Shown piece by piece: positions 7,300 to 14,878 of a stretch of 24,083 nucleotides of DNA. The DNA is from Desulfovibrio sp. Lineage in GTDB: Bacteria; Desulfobacterota; Desulfovibrionia; Desulfovibrionales; Desulfovibrionaceae. Both the position numbers and the translations under genes were made by a program. The notes under the pieces were generated by a model. The model saw only the letters and a list, made by a program, of their open reading frames with translations. It was not told the origin of the DNA and ran no database searches. The DNA lies in the NCBI RefSeq assembly GCF_019424165.1, contig NZ_JAHZAA010000039.1:1-24083 (forward strand), given 5' to 3'. The first letter of the stretch is position 1. Every line of letters starts with the position of its first letter.

Positions 7300-8445
7300 T
7301 TACAGCTTCACATCCGGTTGCGGGTCTACAGCCCTGTAGTCCATGGTGCGCTGTATGGGGGTGAAGCCCGCAGCGTGGATGACCTTGTGAATATCGGCCC
7401 GGCTCATGTGATAGGACACGCCTGCCGCAGCCACCACGTTTTCTTCGATCATCAGGGATCCGAAGTCGTTGGCCCCGTAAAAAAGAGCCAACTGGGCCAC
7501 CTGTGGCCCCATGGTCACCCAGGAGGCCTGGATGTTGGCCACGTTGTCCAGCACAAGGCGCGAAATCGCCAGCAGGCGCAAGTAGGCCGGGGCAGGTAAG
7601 GGGTTTACCTCAATGCGTGTGTGGGCAGGCTGGAAGGTCCAGGGGATGAATGCGGTGAACCCGTGGGTGCGATCCTGCACCTCACGCACGGCAAAAAGAT
7701 GGTCCAACCTGTGCGAGGCTTCTTCCTCATGGCCGAACATCATTGTGGCGGTGGTGCGCAGCCCCAGTTTGTGCGCTTCTTCCATAACACCAAGCCATTG
7801 CTCAGCCGTGCATTTATTGGGTGAAACCTGGGCGCGTACGCCTGTATGCAGAATTTCAGCCCCGCCGCCCGGCAGGGAATGCAGACCGGCCTCTTTCAGG
7901 CGGCACAGCACTTCGGTGACAGAAATATTGAATTTTTCAGCCCAAAAGAATATTTCCGGCGGTGAAAAGGCATGAATATGCAGTTGCGGCCATGTCTGTC
8001 GCAGCCAGCGCAAAAGGTCTTCATACCACTCCAGTGGCAGGTCGGGGTGATGACCGCCCTGAAGCAGTATCTGTGTGCCGCCGAGGGCCAGTGTTTCTTC
8101 CACTTTACGGCTCATTTCATCCCGGCTTATGACATAGCAGTCTTCGTGGTCCGGGGCGCGGAAAAAAGCGCAGAATCGACAGGCGCATACGCACACGTTT
8201 GAATAATTGATGTTGCGGTCGCCAACATATGTGACAACTGGGTCAGGATGCAGGCGCATACGCATGGCATGGGCAAGCTGTGCGAGGGTATGCAGGTCGG
8301 CCTTGTAATACAGGGTTTCTGCGGTGCAGCGGTCAAGCCGCTGACCGGCTGCGGCCAGGGCGGCAGCTTCGCGCACATCGGCAAAATCCTGATTTTGTCC
8401 GTCATGCATGGCAAAGGGGCTGTGTGCGGGGATAAAGGTGCTCAC
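7300..8445 (-). CDS. mqnC: Dehypoxanthine futalosine cyclase (radical SAM)
   Basis: MqnC is a radical S-adenosylmethionine enzyme that cyclises dehypoxanthine futalosine to cyclic DHFL in menaquinone synthesis. The 381-residue protein has the [4Fe-4S] motif Cys85-x3-Cys89-x2-Cys92 (NVCVCACRFCAFFR), followed by QGGHHPDLPLEWYEDLL and the substrate-site segment LPGGGAEIL. The downstream pattern TATMMFGH, FTAFIPWTFQP and SWVTMGP is typical of MqnC rather than MqnE. The start is GTG 8445, overlapping the mqnE stop as GTGA, with GGAGG about 8 bases upstream. A later ATG at residue 13 is possible. It is cotranscribed between mqnE and mqnA. Confidence 0.95.
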   Translation of the reverse strand: MSTFIPAHSPFAMHDGQNQDFADVREAAALAAAGQRLDRCTAETLYYKADLHTLAQLAHAMRMRLHPDPVVTYVGDRNINYSNVCVCACRFCAFFRAPDHEDCYVISRDEMSRKVEETLALGGTQILLQGGHHPDLPLEWYEDLLRWLRQTWPQLHIHAFSPPEIFFWAEKFNISVTEVLCRLKEAGLHSLPGGGAEILHTGVRAQVSPNKCTAEQWLGVMEEAHKLGLRTTATMMFGHEEEASHRLDHLFAVREVQDRTHGFTAFIPWTFQPAHTRIEVNPLPAPAYLRLLAISRLVLDNVANIQASWVTMGPQVAQLALFYGANDFGSLMIEENVVAAAGVSYHMSRADIHKVIHAAGFTPIQRTMDYRAVDPQPDVKL

Positions 8446-9581
8446 TGGCGCGCCTCCGGACTATCGGTATCAAGGGTGTTAAACGTGGCATTGCGGCGAA
8501 CAGGCGTAAAGCCCGAGGCGCGAATGACATGCTCCAGCTCGGCAATGGTCATGCCTTGCGCCGACTGGGCACCAGCCATATGGCCGATACGCTCTTCAAT
8601 GATGGTTCCGTCCAGATCATCGGCGCCGTACCACAAAGCCAGAGGGGCAAGCTTGTGGCCCATCATTATCCAGTAGGCTTTGAGGTGGGGGATATTGTCC
8701 AGCATAAGACGGGAGACAGCCACCGTGCGCAACTGGTCGAGGCCGCGCTGTGGGCCGATTTTGTCTTCCGGTAGCTTGAGGCGGCTGTTTTCTGTGAGGA
8801 AGGGCAGAGGAATAAAGCAGGTGAAGCCACCGCTTTTATCCTGCTGCTCACGCAGGCGGCACAGGTGGTCGATACGGTGTTCGTAGGTTTCCAGGTGGCC
8901 GTAGAGCATGGTGCAGTTGGTCTTGATGCCCAGGCTGTGCGCCTCGCCGGAAATGCGCAACCATGCGGTGGCATCGGCCTTGTGAGGACAGATCTGCGGG
9001 CGCAGCTCTTCATCAAATATTTCTGCGCCGCCGCCAGGCATCATGACCAGCCCGGCTGCCTGAAGCCGCCGGAGAACCTCAAGGGTGCTGATGCCTTCAA
9101 GCCGTGAAAAGTGCTCAATTTCCACAGCCGTAAAAGCTTTTACAGGCAAGTTGGGGTTAAAACGCCGTACGGCGCGGATCATGTCTTCAAACCACGCAAG
9201 AGGTCGCGTGGGGTGGCAGCCGCCCACTATGTGCAGTTCGTCAAGATGGAGCGGGGTAGAGTCCGCATCGCGCAGGCGGTCCAGCACGTCATCAAGGCTC
9301 AGGGCAAAAGCGCCTGCTTCGTTTTCTTCATCCCGCCGGAAAGCGCAAAACGTACATCCGTTGACACAAACGTTGGTATAGTTGATCTGCCGGTTTACCA
9401 CGTAAAAAGCCTTGTGTCCGTGCAAACGGCAGCGCACGTGCAGAGCCAGCGCTCCCACGGCGGTAATGTCGGGGCAACGGAACAGGGTAAGGCCGTCTTC
9501 AAAGCTCAGCCGCTGCCCTGAAAGCACCTTTTCATGGATGGACGAAAGGCCCAGTGCGGCGTAGTATGCAGCGTCTAACAT
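8442..9581 (-). CDS. mqnE: Aminodeoxyfutalosine synthase (radical SAM)
   Basis: MqnE joins the MqnA product to the adenosyl radical of SAM to make 6-amino-6-deoxyfutalosine. The 379-residue protein carries Cys72-x3-Cys76-x2-Cys79 (NVCVNGCTFCAF), then HIVGGCHPTRPLAWFEDM, the MMPGGGAEIF loop, NCTMLYGHLET and FIPLPFLTENSRL, all diagnostic of MqnE. ATG 9581 is preceded by AGGA at about -10, and MLDAAYY resembles homologous starts; an in-frame extension of 24 codons would run into the mqnD upstream region. It is the first gene of the mqnE-mqnC-mqnA operon and is divergent from mqnD. The deamination or hydrolysis step to DHFL needs an MqnB-type enzyme, which is not encoded here. Confidence 0.95.
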   Translation of the reverse strand: MLDAAYYAALGLSSIHEKVLSGQRLSFEDGLTLFRCPDITAVGALALHVRCRLHGHKAFYVVNRQINYTNVCVNGCTFCAFRRDEENEAGAFALSLDDVLDRLRDADSTPLHLDELHIVGGCHPTRPLAWFEDMIRAVRRFNPNLPVKAFTAVEIEHFSRLEGISTLEVLRRLQAAGLVMMPGGGAEIFDEELRPQICPHKADATAWLRISGEAHSLGIKTNCTMLYGHLETYEHRIDHLCRLREQQDKSGGFTCFIPLPFLTENSRLKLPEDKIGPQRGLDQLRTVAVSRLMLDNIPHLKAYWIMMGHKLAPLALWYGADDLDGTIIEERIGHMAGAQSAQGMTIAELEHVIRASGFTPVRRNATFNTLDTDSPEARQ

Positions 9582-9624
9582 GATGAAATCCTGTGGGGTT
9601 GATTGGGCCGGAAAGGCCGCAAGC

Positions 9625-9653
9625 AGAGTAGGCCGCCCGCCGCAAGCTGTCAA
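9625..9653 (-). promoter_or_regulatory. Candidate promoter of mqnE-mqnC-mqnA
   Basis: On the minus strand TTGACA (9653-9648), a 17-base spacer and TACTCT (9630-9625, 3/6) lie 44 bases upstream of the mqnE ATG. The perfect -35 and ideal spacing support it; the -10 is poor. The site overlaps the region from which mqnD must be expressed in the other direction. Confidence 0.4.
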
Positions 9654-9665
9654 TGTGAGGAGTCC

Positions 9666-10523
9666 ATGTCTTCAGTTTTTCCACAAAACAGTTTCCAGTC
9701 CATGGGATTGGGGCTTTCGCCCTGTCCCAATGATACCTATATTTTTCACGCTTTGCTGCACGGTCTTGTGCCAGCTCCGGCAGCCTTGAAACCGCACATG
9801 GCTGATGTGGAAGAGCTGAATACTCTTGCCCGCCGGGGACAGCTTGAAGTCACCAAACTCTCCCTAGGGGTGGTGGCTGAAGTTATGGATAACTATGCCC
9901 TGCTGTCTTCCGGCGCTGCTCTTGGCTGGGGATGCGGGCCACTGGTTGTTGCGCGAAAGAAACTCTCGCCCCAGGATTGGAAAAACGCCACTGTGGCAGT
10001 GCCGGGGATGTTGACCACTGCCAACCTTCTGCTTACCTTGCATGGCGGCTTTCAGGGGCCGCGACGTGAAATGCTTTTCAGTGATGTAATGCCCGCCGTG
10101 GCGAACGGTGAGGCGGACATGGGACTTGTTATCCATGAAGGACGCTTTACTTACGAAAAACTGGGCCTGACCAGGGTGCTTGATCTGGGCCAATGGTGGG
10201 AAAGCGAATTTCATCTGCCTCTGCCGCTGGGAGCCATTGCTGTGCGGCGCGATGTGCCGTTGCCGTTGGCACGGCGCATACAGGGAGCCATAACCGGCAG
10301 TCTGGCACACGCCAACGCGCATCCCGAGGCCTCAAGGCAGTATGTGCGTGCGCATGCGCAGGAAATGGCAGACAGCGTTACACAGGCGCATATAAAAACA
10401 TTTGTGACGAACTTCAGCCTTGATCTTGGCGGCGAAGGGCGTTCGGCCATTGAGCATCTTGTCGGCCGGGCTGCGGAGCTCTCGGGAAAAACACTGCCGG
10501 CAGAAGGGCTGTTTCTGCGCTAA
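9666..10523 (+). CDS. mqnD: 1,4-dihydroxy-6-naphthoate synthase
   Basis: MqnD converts cyclic dehypoxanthine futalosine to 1,4-dihydroxy-6-naphthoate, the naphthoquinone ring precursor of menaquinone. The 285-residue protein shows the family signature LGLSPCPNDTYIFHALLHG near residues 15-33, DVEELNTLA, TKLSLGVV, LSSGAALGWGCGPLVV, VAVPGMLTTANLLL and DMGLVIHEGRFTY, then a helical C-terminus. ATG 9666 is fixed by GAGGAG a few bases upstream; the upstream in-frame extension is arginine-rich and unlike the family. It is divergent from mqnE (84 bases between the starts) and only 14 bases upstream of the MATE gene. Confidence 0.96.
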   Translation: MSSVFPQNSFQSMGLGLSPCPNDTYIFHALLHGLVPAPAALKPHMADVEELNTLARRGQLEVTKLSLGVVAEVMDNYALLSSGAALGWGCGPLVVARKKLSPQDWKNATVAVPGMLTTANLLLTLHGGFQGPRREMLFSDVMPAVANGEADMGLVIHEGRFTYEKLGLTRVLDLGQWWESEFHLPLPLGAIAVRRDVPLPLARRIQGAITGSLAHANAHPEASRQYVRAHAQEMADSVTQAHIKTFVTNFSLDLGGEGRSAIEHLVGRAAELSGKTLPAEGLFLR

Positions 10524-10537
10524 GGTCTACTGAAAAC

Positions 10538-12049
10538 ATGCCGCATTCGGACTTTGCGGCCGTCTTGCCGTTGCGCTTCGCAAACCACCTCCAACCCCCA
10601 TATCTCATGTTCCAGAAATATTTTTCTTTTGCAGAAGCCCGCCGTTTTTACAGTATCGGCCTGCCGATTTTTATTGCGCAGCTTTCACAGACCGGCATGA
10701 CATTCGTTGATACTGCCATGGCCGGGCAGTATAGCGCCGAGCATATGGCCGCTGTGGCCGTTGGCAGCAGCGTGTGGGTTCCCATATCTTTACTGGGCGT
10801 CGGCTGCCTGCTGGCTTTGCCGCCCCTGAGCGCACAGGTTGTTGGGGCGGGCAGACCTGAAAAGGCGGCCCATTTTTTGCGGCAGGGGTTATGGCTGACC
10901 CTGGGGCTGAGCATCCTTCTGATGAGCCTTTTTTATACAATTTCCTGGAATATGGAGTCCTTTGGCCTGAGTCCGGAAATGGCGCACATTTCCGGAGGGT
11001 TTTTGCGGGCCATTATGTGGGGGCTGCCGGGCTTCATGCTGTTTGTGAACTTGCGCAGCTTTCTTGAGGGTTTTGCCCGCACCCGGCCAGCCATGCTCAT
11101 CGGTATGCTTGGCCTGACCGTAAATATACCTTGTAACTTTATTTTTATTTACGGCAAATTCGGCATGCCTGAGCTGGGCGGCGTTGGCTGTGGGGTAGCC
11201 ACGGCCATAAGTTTTTGGTCTATGGCTCTCGGCATGCTTTTTTATTTGCACCGGGACCCGCAGTGTGCCCAGGTGCGCCCATTATTTATGCCGCTTTGGC
11301 GTAACTGCAGCAAAGCGGCAGGGAACTCTGCCCGTGACGCGCATGAAACCTGCCTGCCGCGCTTTGATGCTCCCCTGATCTGGCGGATTTTACGTATCGG
11401 CATGCCTGGTGCTCTGGCCTTGTTTTTTGAGGTTTCACTTTTCGCTCTCAGCGCCATTTTGCTGGCCCCTCTGGGAACCGTCATGGTGGCCGGACACCAG
11501 ATTGCCCTCAATTTCGGCTCACTGGCCTTTATGGTTCCGCTTTCTCTTTGTATGACCGTGACGATCCGCGTGGGGCGCTGCCTGGGCGCGCAGGACCTGG
11601 AGCGGGCCAAAATGGCCGCGCGTACGGCCCTTGTGCTCAGCGTCGTTTTTGCCCTGATAATCGCTGCCATCACCATATTGTTCCGACAGAGCATCGTGCG
11701 CATTTATACGGACAACCCGGAAGTAACTGCCTTGGCCGTGCACCTGTTGCTTTTTCAGGCGGCCTATCAGGTGGTGGACGGCCTTCAGGTCACAGGGATA
11801 GGGATTTTGCGCGGCTACAACGATACGCGTGTCATTTCCGTCATCTGTTTTATTGCCTATTGGATCATTGGCCTGCCCCTGGGCTTTACCCTGGCCCGCA
11901 CCAATATCATTGTGCCGCATCTGGGAGCTGAGGGCTTCTGGATTGCCTATATTGTGGCTTTGGGCTTCGGCGCCTTGTGTTATCTGTCGCGAGTGCGCTT
12001 TCTGCACGGTCTTGCACCGCAGGCGGTGTTCAGCCGCATACGGCGATGA
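10538..12049 (+). CDS. MATE-family (NorM-like) multidrug/Na+ efflux transporter
   Basis: This is an inner-membrane antiporter of the MATE family, which exports cationic drugs or metabolites in exchange for Na+ or H+. About 12 hydrophobic segments are visible. The first contains IGLPIFIAQLSQTGMTFVDT followed by AMAGQYS, a strong NorM signature, and the second half repeats the fold from about residue 285 (WRILRIGMPGALALFFEV). The start is uncertain. ATG 10538 has AAGG about 12 bases upstream, whereas ATG 10607 (MFQKYFSFAEARRF) fits family length better but lacks a Shine-Dalgarno. The short gap after mqnD suggests cotranscription; a role tied to menaquinone is not implied. It ends 59 bases from the convergent TPR gene, and no convincing terminator is seen between them. 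Confidence 0.9.
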   Translation: MPHSDFAAVLPLRFANHLQPPYLMFQKYFSFAEARRFYSIGLPIFIAQLSQTGMTFVDTAMAGQYSAEHMAAVAVGSSVWVPISLLGVGCLLALPPLSAQVVGAGRPEKAAHFLRQGLWLTLGLSILLMSLFYTISWNMESFGLSPEMAHISGGFLRAIMWGLPGFMLFVNLRSFLEGFARTRPAMLIGMLGLTVNIPCNFIFIYGKFGMPELGGVGCGVATAISFWSMALGMLFYLHRDPQCAQVRPLFMPLWRNCSKAAGNSARDAHETCLPRFDAPLIWRILRIGMPGALALFFEVSLFALSAILLAPLGTVMVAGHQIALNFGSLAFMVPLSLCMTVTIRVGRCLGAQDLERAKMAARTALVLSVVFALIIAAITILFRQSIVRIYTDNPEVTALAVHLLLFQAAYQVVDGLQVTGIGILRGYNDTRVISVICFIAYWIIGLPLGFTLARTNIIVPHLGAEGFWIAYIVALGFGALCYLSRVRFLHGLAPQAVFSRIRR

Positions 12050-12108
12050 GGCAGGACAGCCTGTCCGACGGATTGTCGTAAACAGGTGCGCCGACTGGTA
12101 GGGAAAGA

Positions 12109-13608
12109 CTACTGCTTGCGGCGGCGGGCCATTTTCCAGGTATATTTCATTACGGACAACAGTTCGTTGAGCCCTGGTTTGCTGCTGAACATGCCGCTTG
12201 TCCCTTCGGCTTCACTCAAAGGCTCCAGAAGCGGCTCCACACTGCTTTCTTCAAGCGTGTCGTTGCCCAGTGCATGCTGCCGGGCGTCTGAGGGCGTTTG
12301 CACGGAACGCGTTACTCCCCCCTGGTTCGGATCATGCCCCCACGGCAGAACAGGCATTGGAGGAAAGCTTGTTTCGTGGGGCAACGCATCCACGGAGGCT
12401 GCCCGGGAAGCGGTGTTGGCTGTGGTGCTGCCGGACCTGCCTGCAATGGCTTCTGCGGTTTGCGAGCTCCCCATTGCCCTGACGGCTTCAGCCTGTTCGG
12501 CATTTTCACGCTGCCGGGCCGCCTGGCGCGTGGCGCGCCACTGCGTTTCCGCCGCTTCCTGTCGGCGTTTTTCTTCCTGCTGGCGGGCCAGGTCTTCCAG
12601 ATTGGCCCGTATGTCGTCAGCCAGTGTTCCGGCGGCGTCCCCCATGATGCGGCCAAGACTGTTCTCCAGTTTTTCCAGCATGTGCTGCGGCTGGTCGGCG
12701 CTCAGGCAGGTTTGCGCCAGACGTTCAGTCATTTGGCGACGGGGGGTAAGTTCATGCCCGTGGGACAGGACTTCTGCGGCCTCATCGTATTTTTCCTGCC
12801 GCATAAGCTGAAACGATTCGGACAGAAAAGGATTTTTTGCTTCGGGGTCTTCCCGGAGCAGCCCCGCGTAGACGGCCCGCGCGCGATGCCAGTTTTTGGC
12901 GCGAACAAAGGTAGCTGCGGCAAGGCCAAGGTAGTGCCGATAGCGGGCCATATCGCCCTTGCCCTTCCAGGCCACGGCCATGCCGAGCTGAGCCTGCCCC
13001 TGGATAAGGGCTCCGCCCAGAGCGCGTTGAAAAGCGTTGATGGCCGTATTCCACTGCCGCTGTTGCAGGCACTGCATGCCTACGCGAAAATAATCCTCGG
13101 GCTGGCGCACTGGCTTGAGCAGCATCCCATAGGTATCAAGAGCCTGATCAAAGGCGCTGGTATCCGTGTATTGCCGTGCGGTCTGGAGTTGTTGCGTACC
13201 TGATGCTGTGGCGGCAAGCGAATCCAGATGTGCTTTCAGCACATTGATGGAATAGGGGCGCGCAAGAAGGGCGCTGGCTCCACAACCGAGAGTTCTGAGT
13301 TGCTCGGCCTCACTGTCATTGGGCAGCAGAAGAAGAATGGGCAGTCCGAGAAGCAGGGGGTGCAACCGCAGGATGGCGCAAAACTGTTCACCATCCATAT
13401 CTGCCAATTTTTGGGAACAGACCACGATGTCAGGCGTGAAGCCAGGGCCGGAAGTATCAAGGCCTGCCAGCATGCGGGCGGCATCTATACCTGAGGTCAT
13501 GCATTCAACCCGGCCGGCTCCGGCATCTCGCAGGGCGCGGCGGTCAAGGCTCGTCAGCGATTCGTTTTCGCAGAGAAGGAGTATGTTCAGGCCGGCGGGG
13601 CGGATCAT
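12109..13608 (-). CDS. Pseudo-receiver domain plus TPR-repeat protein
   Basis: This is a 499-residue cytoplasmic protein. Residues 7-130 have the alternating strand/helix pattern of a response-regulator receiver: LNILLLCENE, PDIVVCSQKLADMDG, LPILLLLPNDSEAEQL and ALLARPYS. The phosphoacceptor Asp position is Ser65, and the conserved Lys before Pro is Arg117, so it probably cannot be phosphorylated normally. Residues 140-330 are helical TPR-like repeats (SAFDQALDTYGMLLKP, WNTAINAFQRALGG, WHRARAVYAGLLREDP, EKYDEAAEVLSHGHELTP). A charged coiled coil covers about 335-385, then a low-complexity linker, then a basic terminal helix (GLNELLSVMKYTWKMARRRK). The start is ATG 13608 with AAGGA upstream. 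Function unknown; scaffold or adaptor is my inference. It is the last gene of the miaB operon. Confidence 0.85.
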   Translation of the reverse strand: MIRPAGLNILLLCENESLTSLDRRALRDAGAGRVECMTSGIDAARMLAGLDTSGPGFTPDIVVCSQKLADMDGEQFCAILRLHPLLLGLPILLLLPNDSEAEQLRTLGCGASALLARPYSINVLKAHLDSLAATASGTQQLQTARQYTDTSAFDQALDTYGMLLKPVRQPEDYFRVGMQCLQQRQWNTAINAFQRALGGALIQGQAQLGMAVAWKGKGDMARYRHYLGLAAATFVRAKNWHRARAVYAGLLREDPEAKNPFLSESFQLMRQEKYDEAAEVLSHGHELTPRRQMTERLAQTCLSADQPQHMLEKLENSLGRIMGDAAGTLADDIRANLEDLARQQEEKRRQEAAETQWRATRQAARQRENAEQAEAVRAMGSSQTAEAIAGRSGSTTANTASRAASVDALPHETSFPPMPVLPWGHDPNQGGVTRSVQTPSDARQHALGNDTLEESSVEPLLEPLSEAEGTSGMFSSKPGLNELLSVMKYTWKMARRRKQ

Positions 13609-13710
13609 GTCATTCCTTGGCGGACAGGGGAATTCCTGGAGGCGAAGGGGCCGTTGCCGCCATGCTCCTGTACTGAATGCTACAGGGATGATGCCGCATA
13701 GGCAAGGCCC

Positions 13711-14115
13711 TCAGCGGGCAAAAGGGATAATGCGGGCATGCCCGCCCGCAGCATTGCTGCTGTATTCCGCCTCATTTTGAACTCCCTGATATGTGGCGTG
13801 GCAATAGGGGCAGCGCAGGGAGCCGCGAGCGCGCTCCAGGCGAATGAGTCCGCCTTCGTATTCGTAGCAGCGGGGGCAAAATGGTCCCTGGCGCAAACCG
13901 CCGGCAGACAGCCAGTAAAACCCTTTTTCAAGGGTCAGGGTTTCGGCAAGACAGATGGCATCTTCCAGATTTTTCAGGCGTGCCCTGAGCATGCTTATTT
14001 CATCGTGCAGGGCAATGCCGCGTGACTGCACTTCCATGAGCAGCCGCCGTGCCTTGTCGTGGTACCCCGCGGCGAAGAGATCATTAATTTCTTTGAACAG
14101 GCGATAGTCCAGCAT
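13711..14115 (-). CDS. Small zinc-ribbon protein of unknown function
   Basis: This 134-residue protein has an N-terminal helical region (MLDYRLFKEINDLFAAGYHD, then a coiled-coil-like stretch to about residue 65) and a C-terminal zinc ribbon. The ribbon carries GFYWLSAGGLRQGPFCPRC (Cys80, Cys83) and LRCPYCHATY (Cys102, Cys105). Uncharacterised small proteins in many bacteria share the GPFCPxC plus CxxC arrangement. Function is unknown; nucleic-acid or protein binding is only a guess. ATG 14115 is chosen because GGGGAAG lies 6-7 bases upstream; ATG 14130 is in frame but lacks a ribosome site. It lies 148 bases downstream of the bifunctional nuclease gene and 102 bases upstream of the pseudo-receiver gene. 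Confidence 0.8.
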   Translation of the reverse strand: MLDYRLFKEINDLFAAGYHDKARRLLMEVQSRGIALHDEISMLRARLKNLEDAICLAETLTLEKGFYWLSAGGLRQGPFCPRCYEYEGGLIRLERARGSLRCPYCHATYQGVQNEAEYSSNAAGGHARIIPFAR

Positions 14116-14263
14116 ATGTTTCTTCCCCACTAGGCAGCCTATCGGAGCGGAGCTAAAAAGCTTTAGGCCGGGACGTGAAGTGCTTTCACCTGTTAAGTAA
14201 ATAAAAACCTCGTGTTATAGAGTGTTGAAAGTTTTCTAGAAAGCTTGTGGAAAAGCCGGTCGC

Positions 14264-14878
14264 CTACATCTTGCGACGTGAAATGGGTTCAAGCGAACGC
14301 AGCATTTCACGAAAGCGGCGTTCTTCTTCCGGATCAATATTATCAGGCAGAACCGTGCCGTGCAGCAGCCGGCTATGCAGCATGTCTGCCTCTTTGCGTG
14401 CCCCGGCTTTGCGCACCATGTCGGTAGCGGCGTCAGGCACAGGGGAAAGAACTTCCTCATGCAGGCGTTGTTCGGCCTTTTCCTGAGCTTCAGCGGCACG
14501 ACGCAGCACGTCTTCGTTGACCATGATGGGCGCTTCGGCCCGCATGGCCAGGGCGATGGCATCCGAAGGGCGGCAGTCCACACGCACGCGCCCGCCGGGG
14601 CCTTGCAGCACCAGCAGGGCAAAAAATACTCCTTCCTTGAGATCGGTGATTTCCACTTTGACAAGCCCGGCCTTAAGCGCCTTCAGTGTCATGAGCAAAA
14701 GGTCGTGCGTAAGGGGCCGGGGCAGGCTTTCTTGATTGAGCACAAGCGAAACGGCCATGGCTTCCATAGCTCCCACCCATACGGGCAGTACTGTTTCTCC
14801 TTCCATTTCGCGCAGTATCACGATGGGGGTTTTGGTCTGCGGGTCAATGGTCAGGCCGAAAACGCGCATCTCTACCAT
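14264..14878 (-). CDS. Bifunctional nuclease family (DUF151/BFN) protein
   Basis: The 204-residue protein belongs to DUF151, named after plant bifunctional nucleases that degrade RNA and DNA; the bacterial role is poorly defined. Residues 1-130 contain the core: MVEMRVFGLTID, TPIVILREMEGETVLPVWVG, EAMAVSLVL, PRPLTHDLLLMTLKAL, VKVEITDLKEGVFFALL and DCRPSDAIALAMRAEAPI. The SDAIALA motif is strongly diagnostic. The C-terminal 70 residues are charged and probably helical, extending beyond the core domain. ATG 14878 overlaps the miaB stop by 7 bases and has GGGGAG just upstream; ATG 14869 (MRVFGL) is an alternative with better Shine-Dalgarno spacing. It is coupled to miaB. Confidence 0.93.
   Translation of the reverse strand: MVEMRVFGLTIDPQTKTPIVILREMEGETVLPVWVGAMEAMAVSLVLNQESLPRPLTHDLLLMTLKALKAGLVKVEITDLKEGVFFALLVLQGPGGRVRVDCRPSDAIALAMRAEAPIMVNEDVLRRAAEAQEKAEQRLHEEVLSPVPDAATDMVRKAGARKEADMLHSRLLHGTVLPDNIDPEEERRFREMLRSLEPISRRKM

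Noticed and set aside
12050..12108. Terminator between the convergent MATE and TPR genes
   Set aside because: Only GGACA-GCC-TGTCC (12054-12066) and CGAC-GGATT-GTCG hairpins are seen, short and without a T-run on either strand, so I do not call a terminator.
12298..13203. 301-codon plus-strand frame opposite the pseudo-receiver/TPR gene
   Set aside because: It has no domain signature or ribosome site, whereas the minus-strand frame has coherent receiver, TPR and coiled-coil regions and an AAGGA site.
13667..13686. CCTGTA-N8-TACAGG inverted repeat resembling the CCTGTA-N4-TACAGG palindrome at 23764
   Set aside because: The hexamer pair recurs with a different centre and spacing in an unrelated context; two occurrences of a 6-bp palindrome in 24 kb are compatible with chance.
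14116..14263. Promoter or terminator between the bifunctional nuclease and zinc-ribbon genes
   Set aside because: The gap is AT-richer and has CTAAA-AAGC-TTTAG and a TATAAC-like box, but no -35 at proper spacing and no stem strong enough to call.
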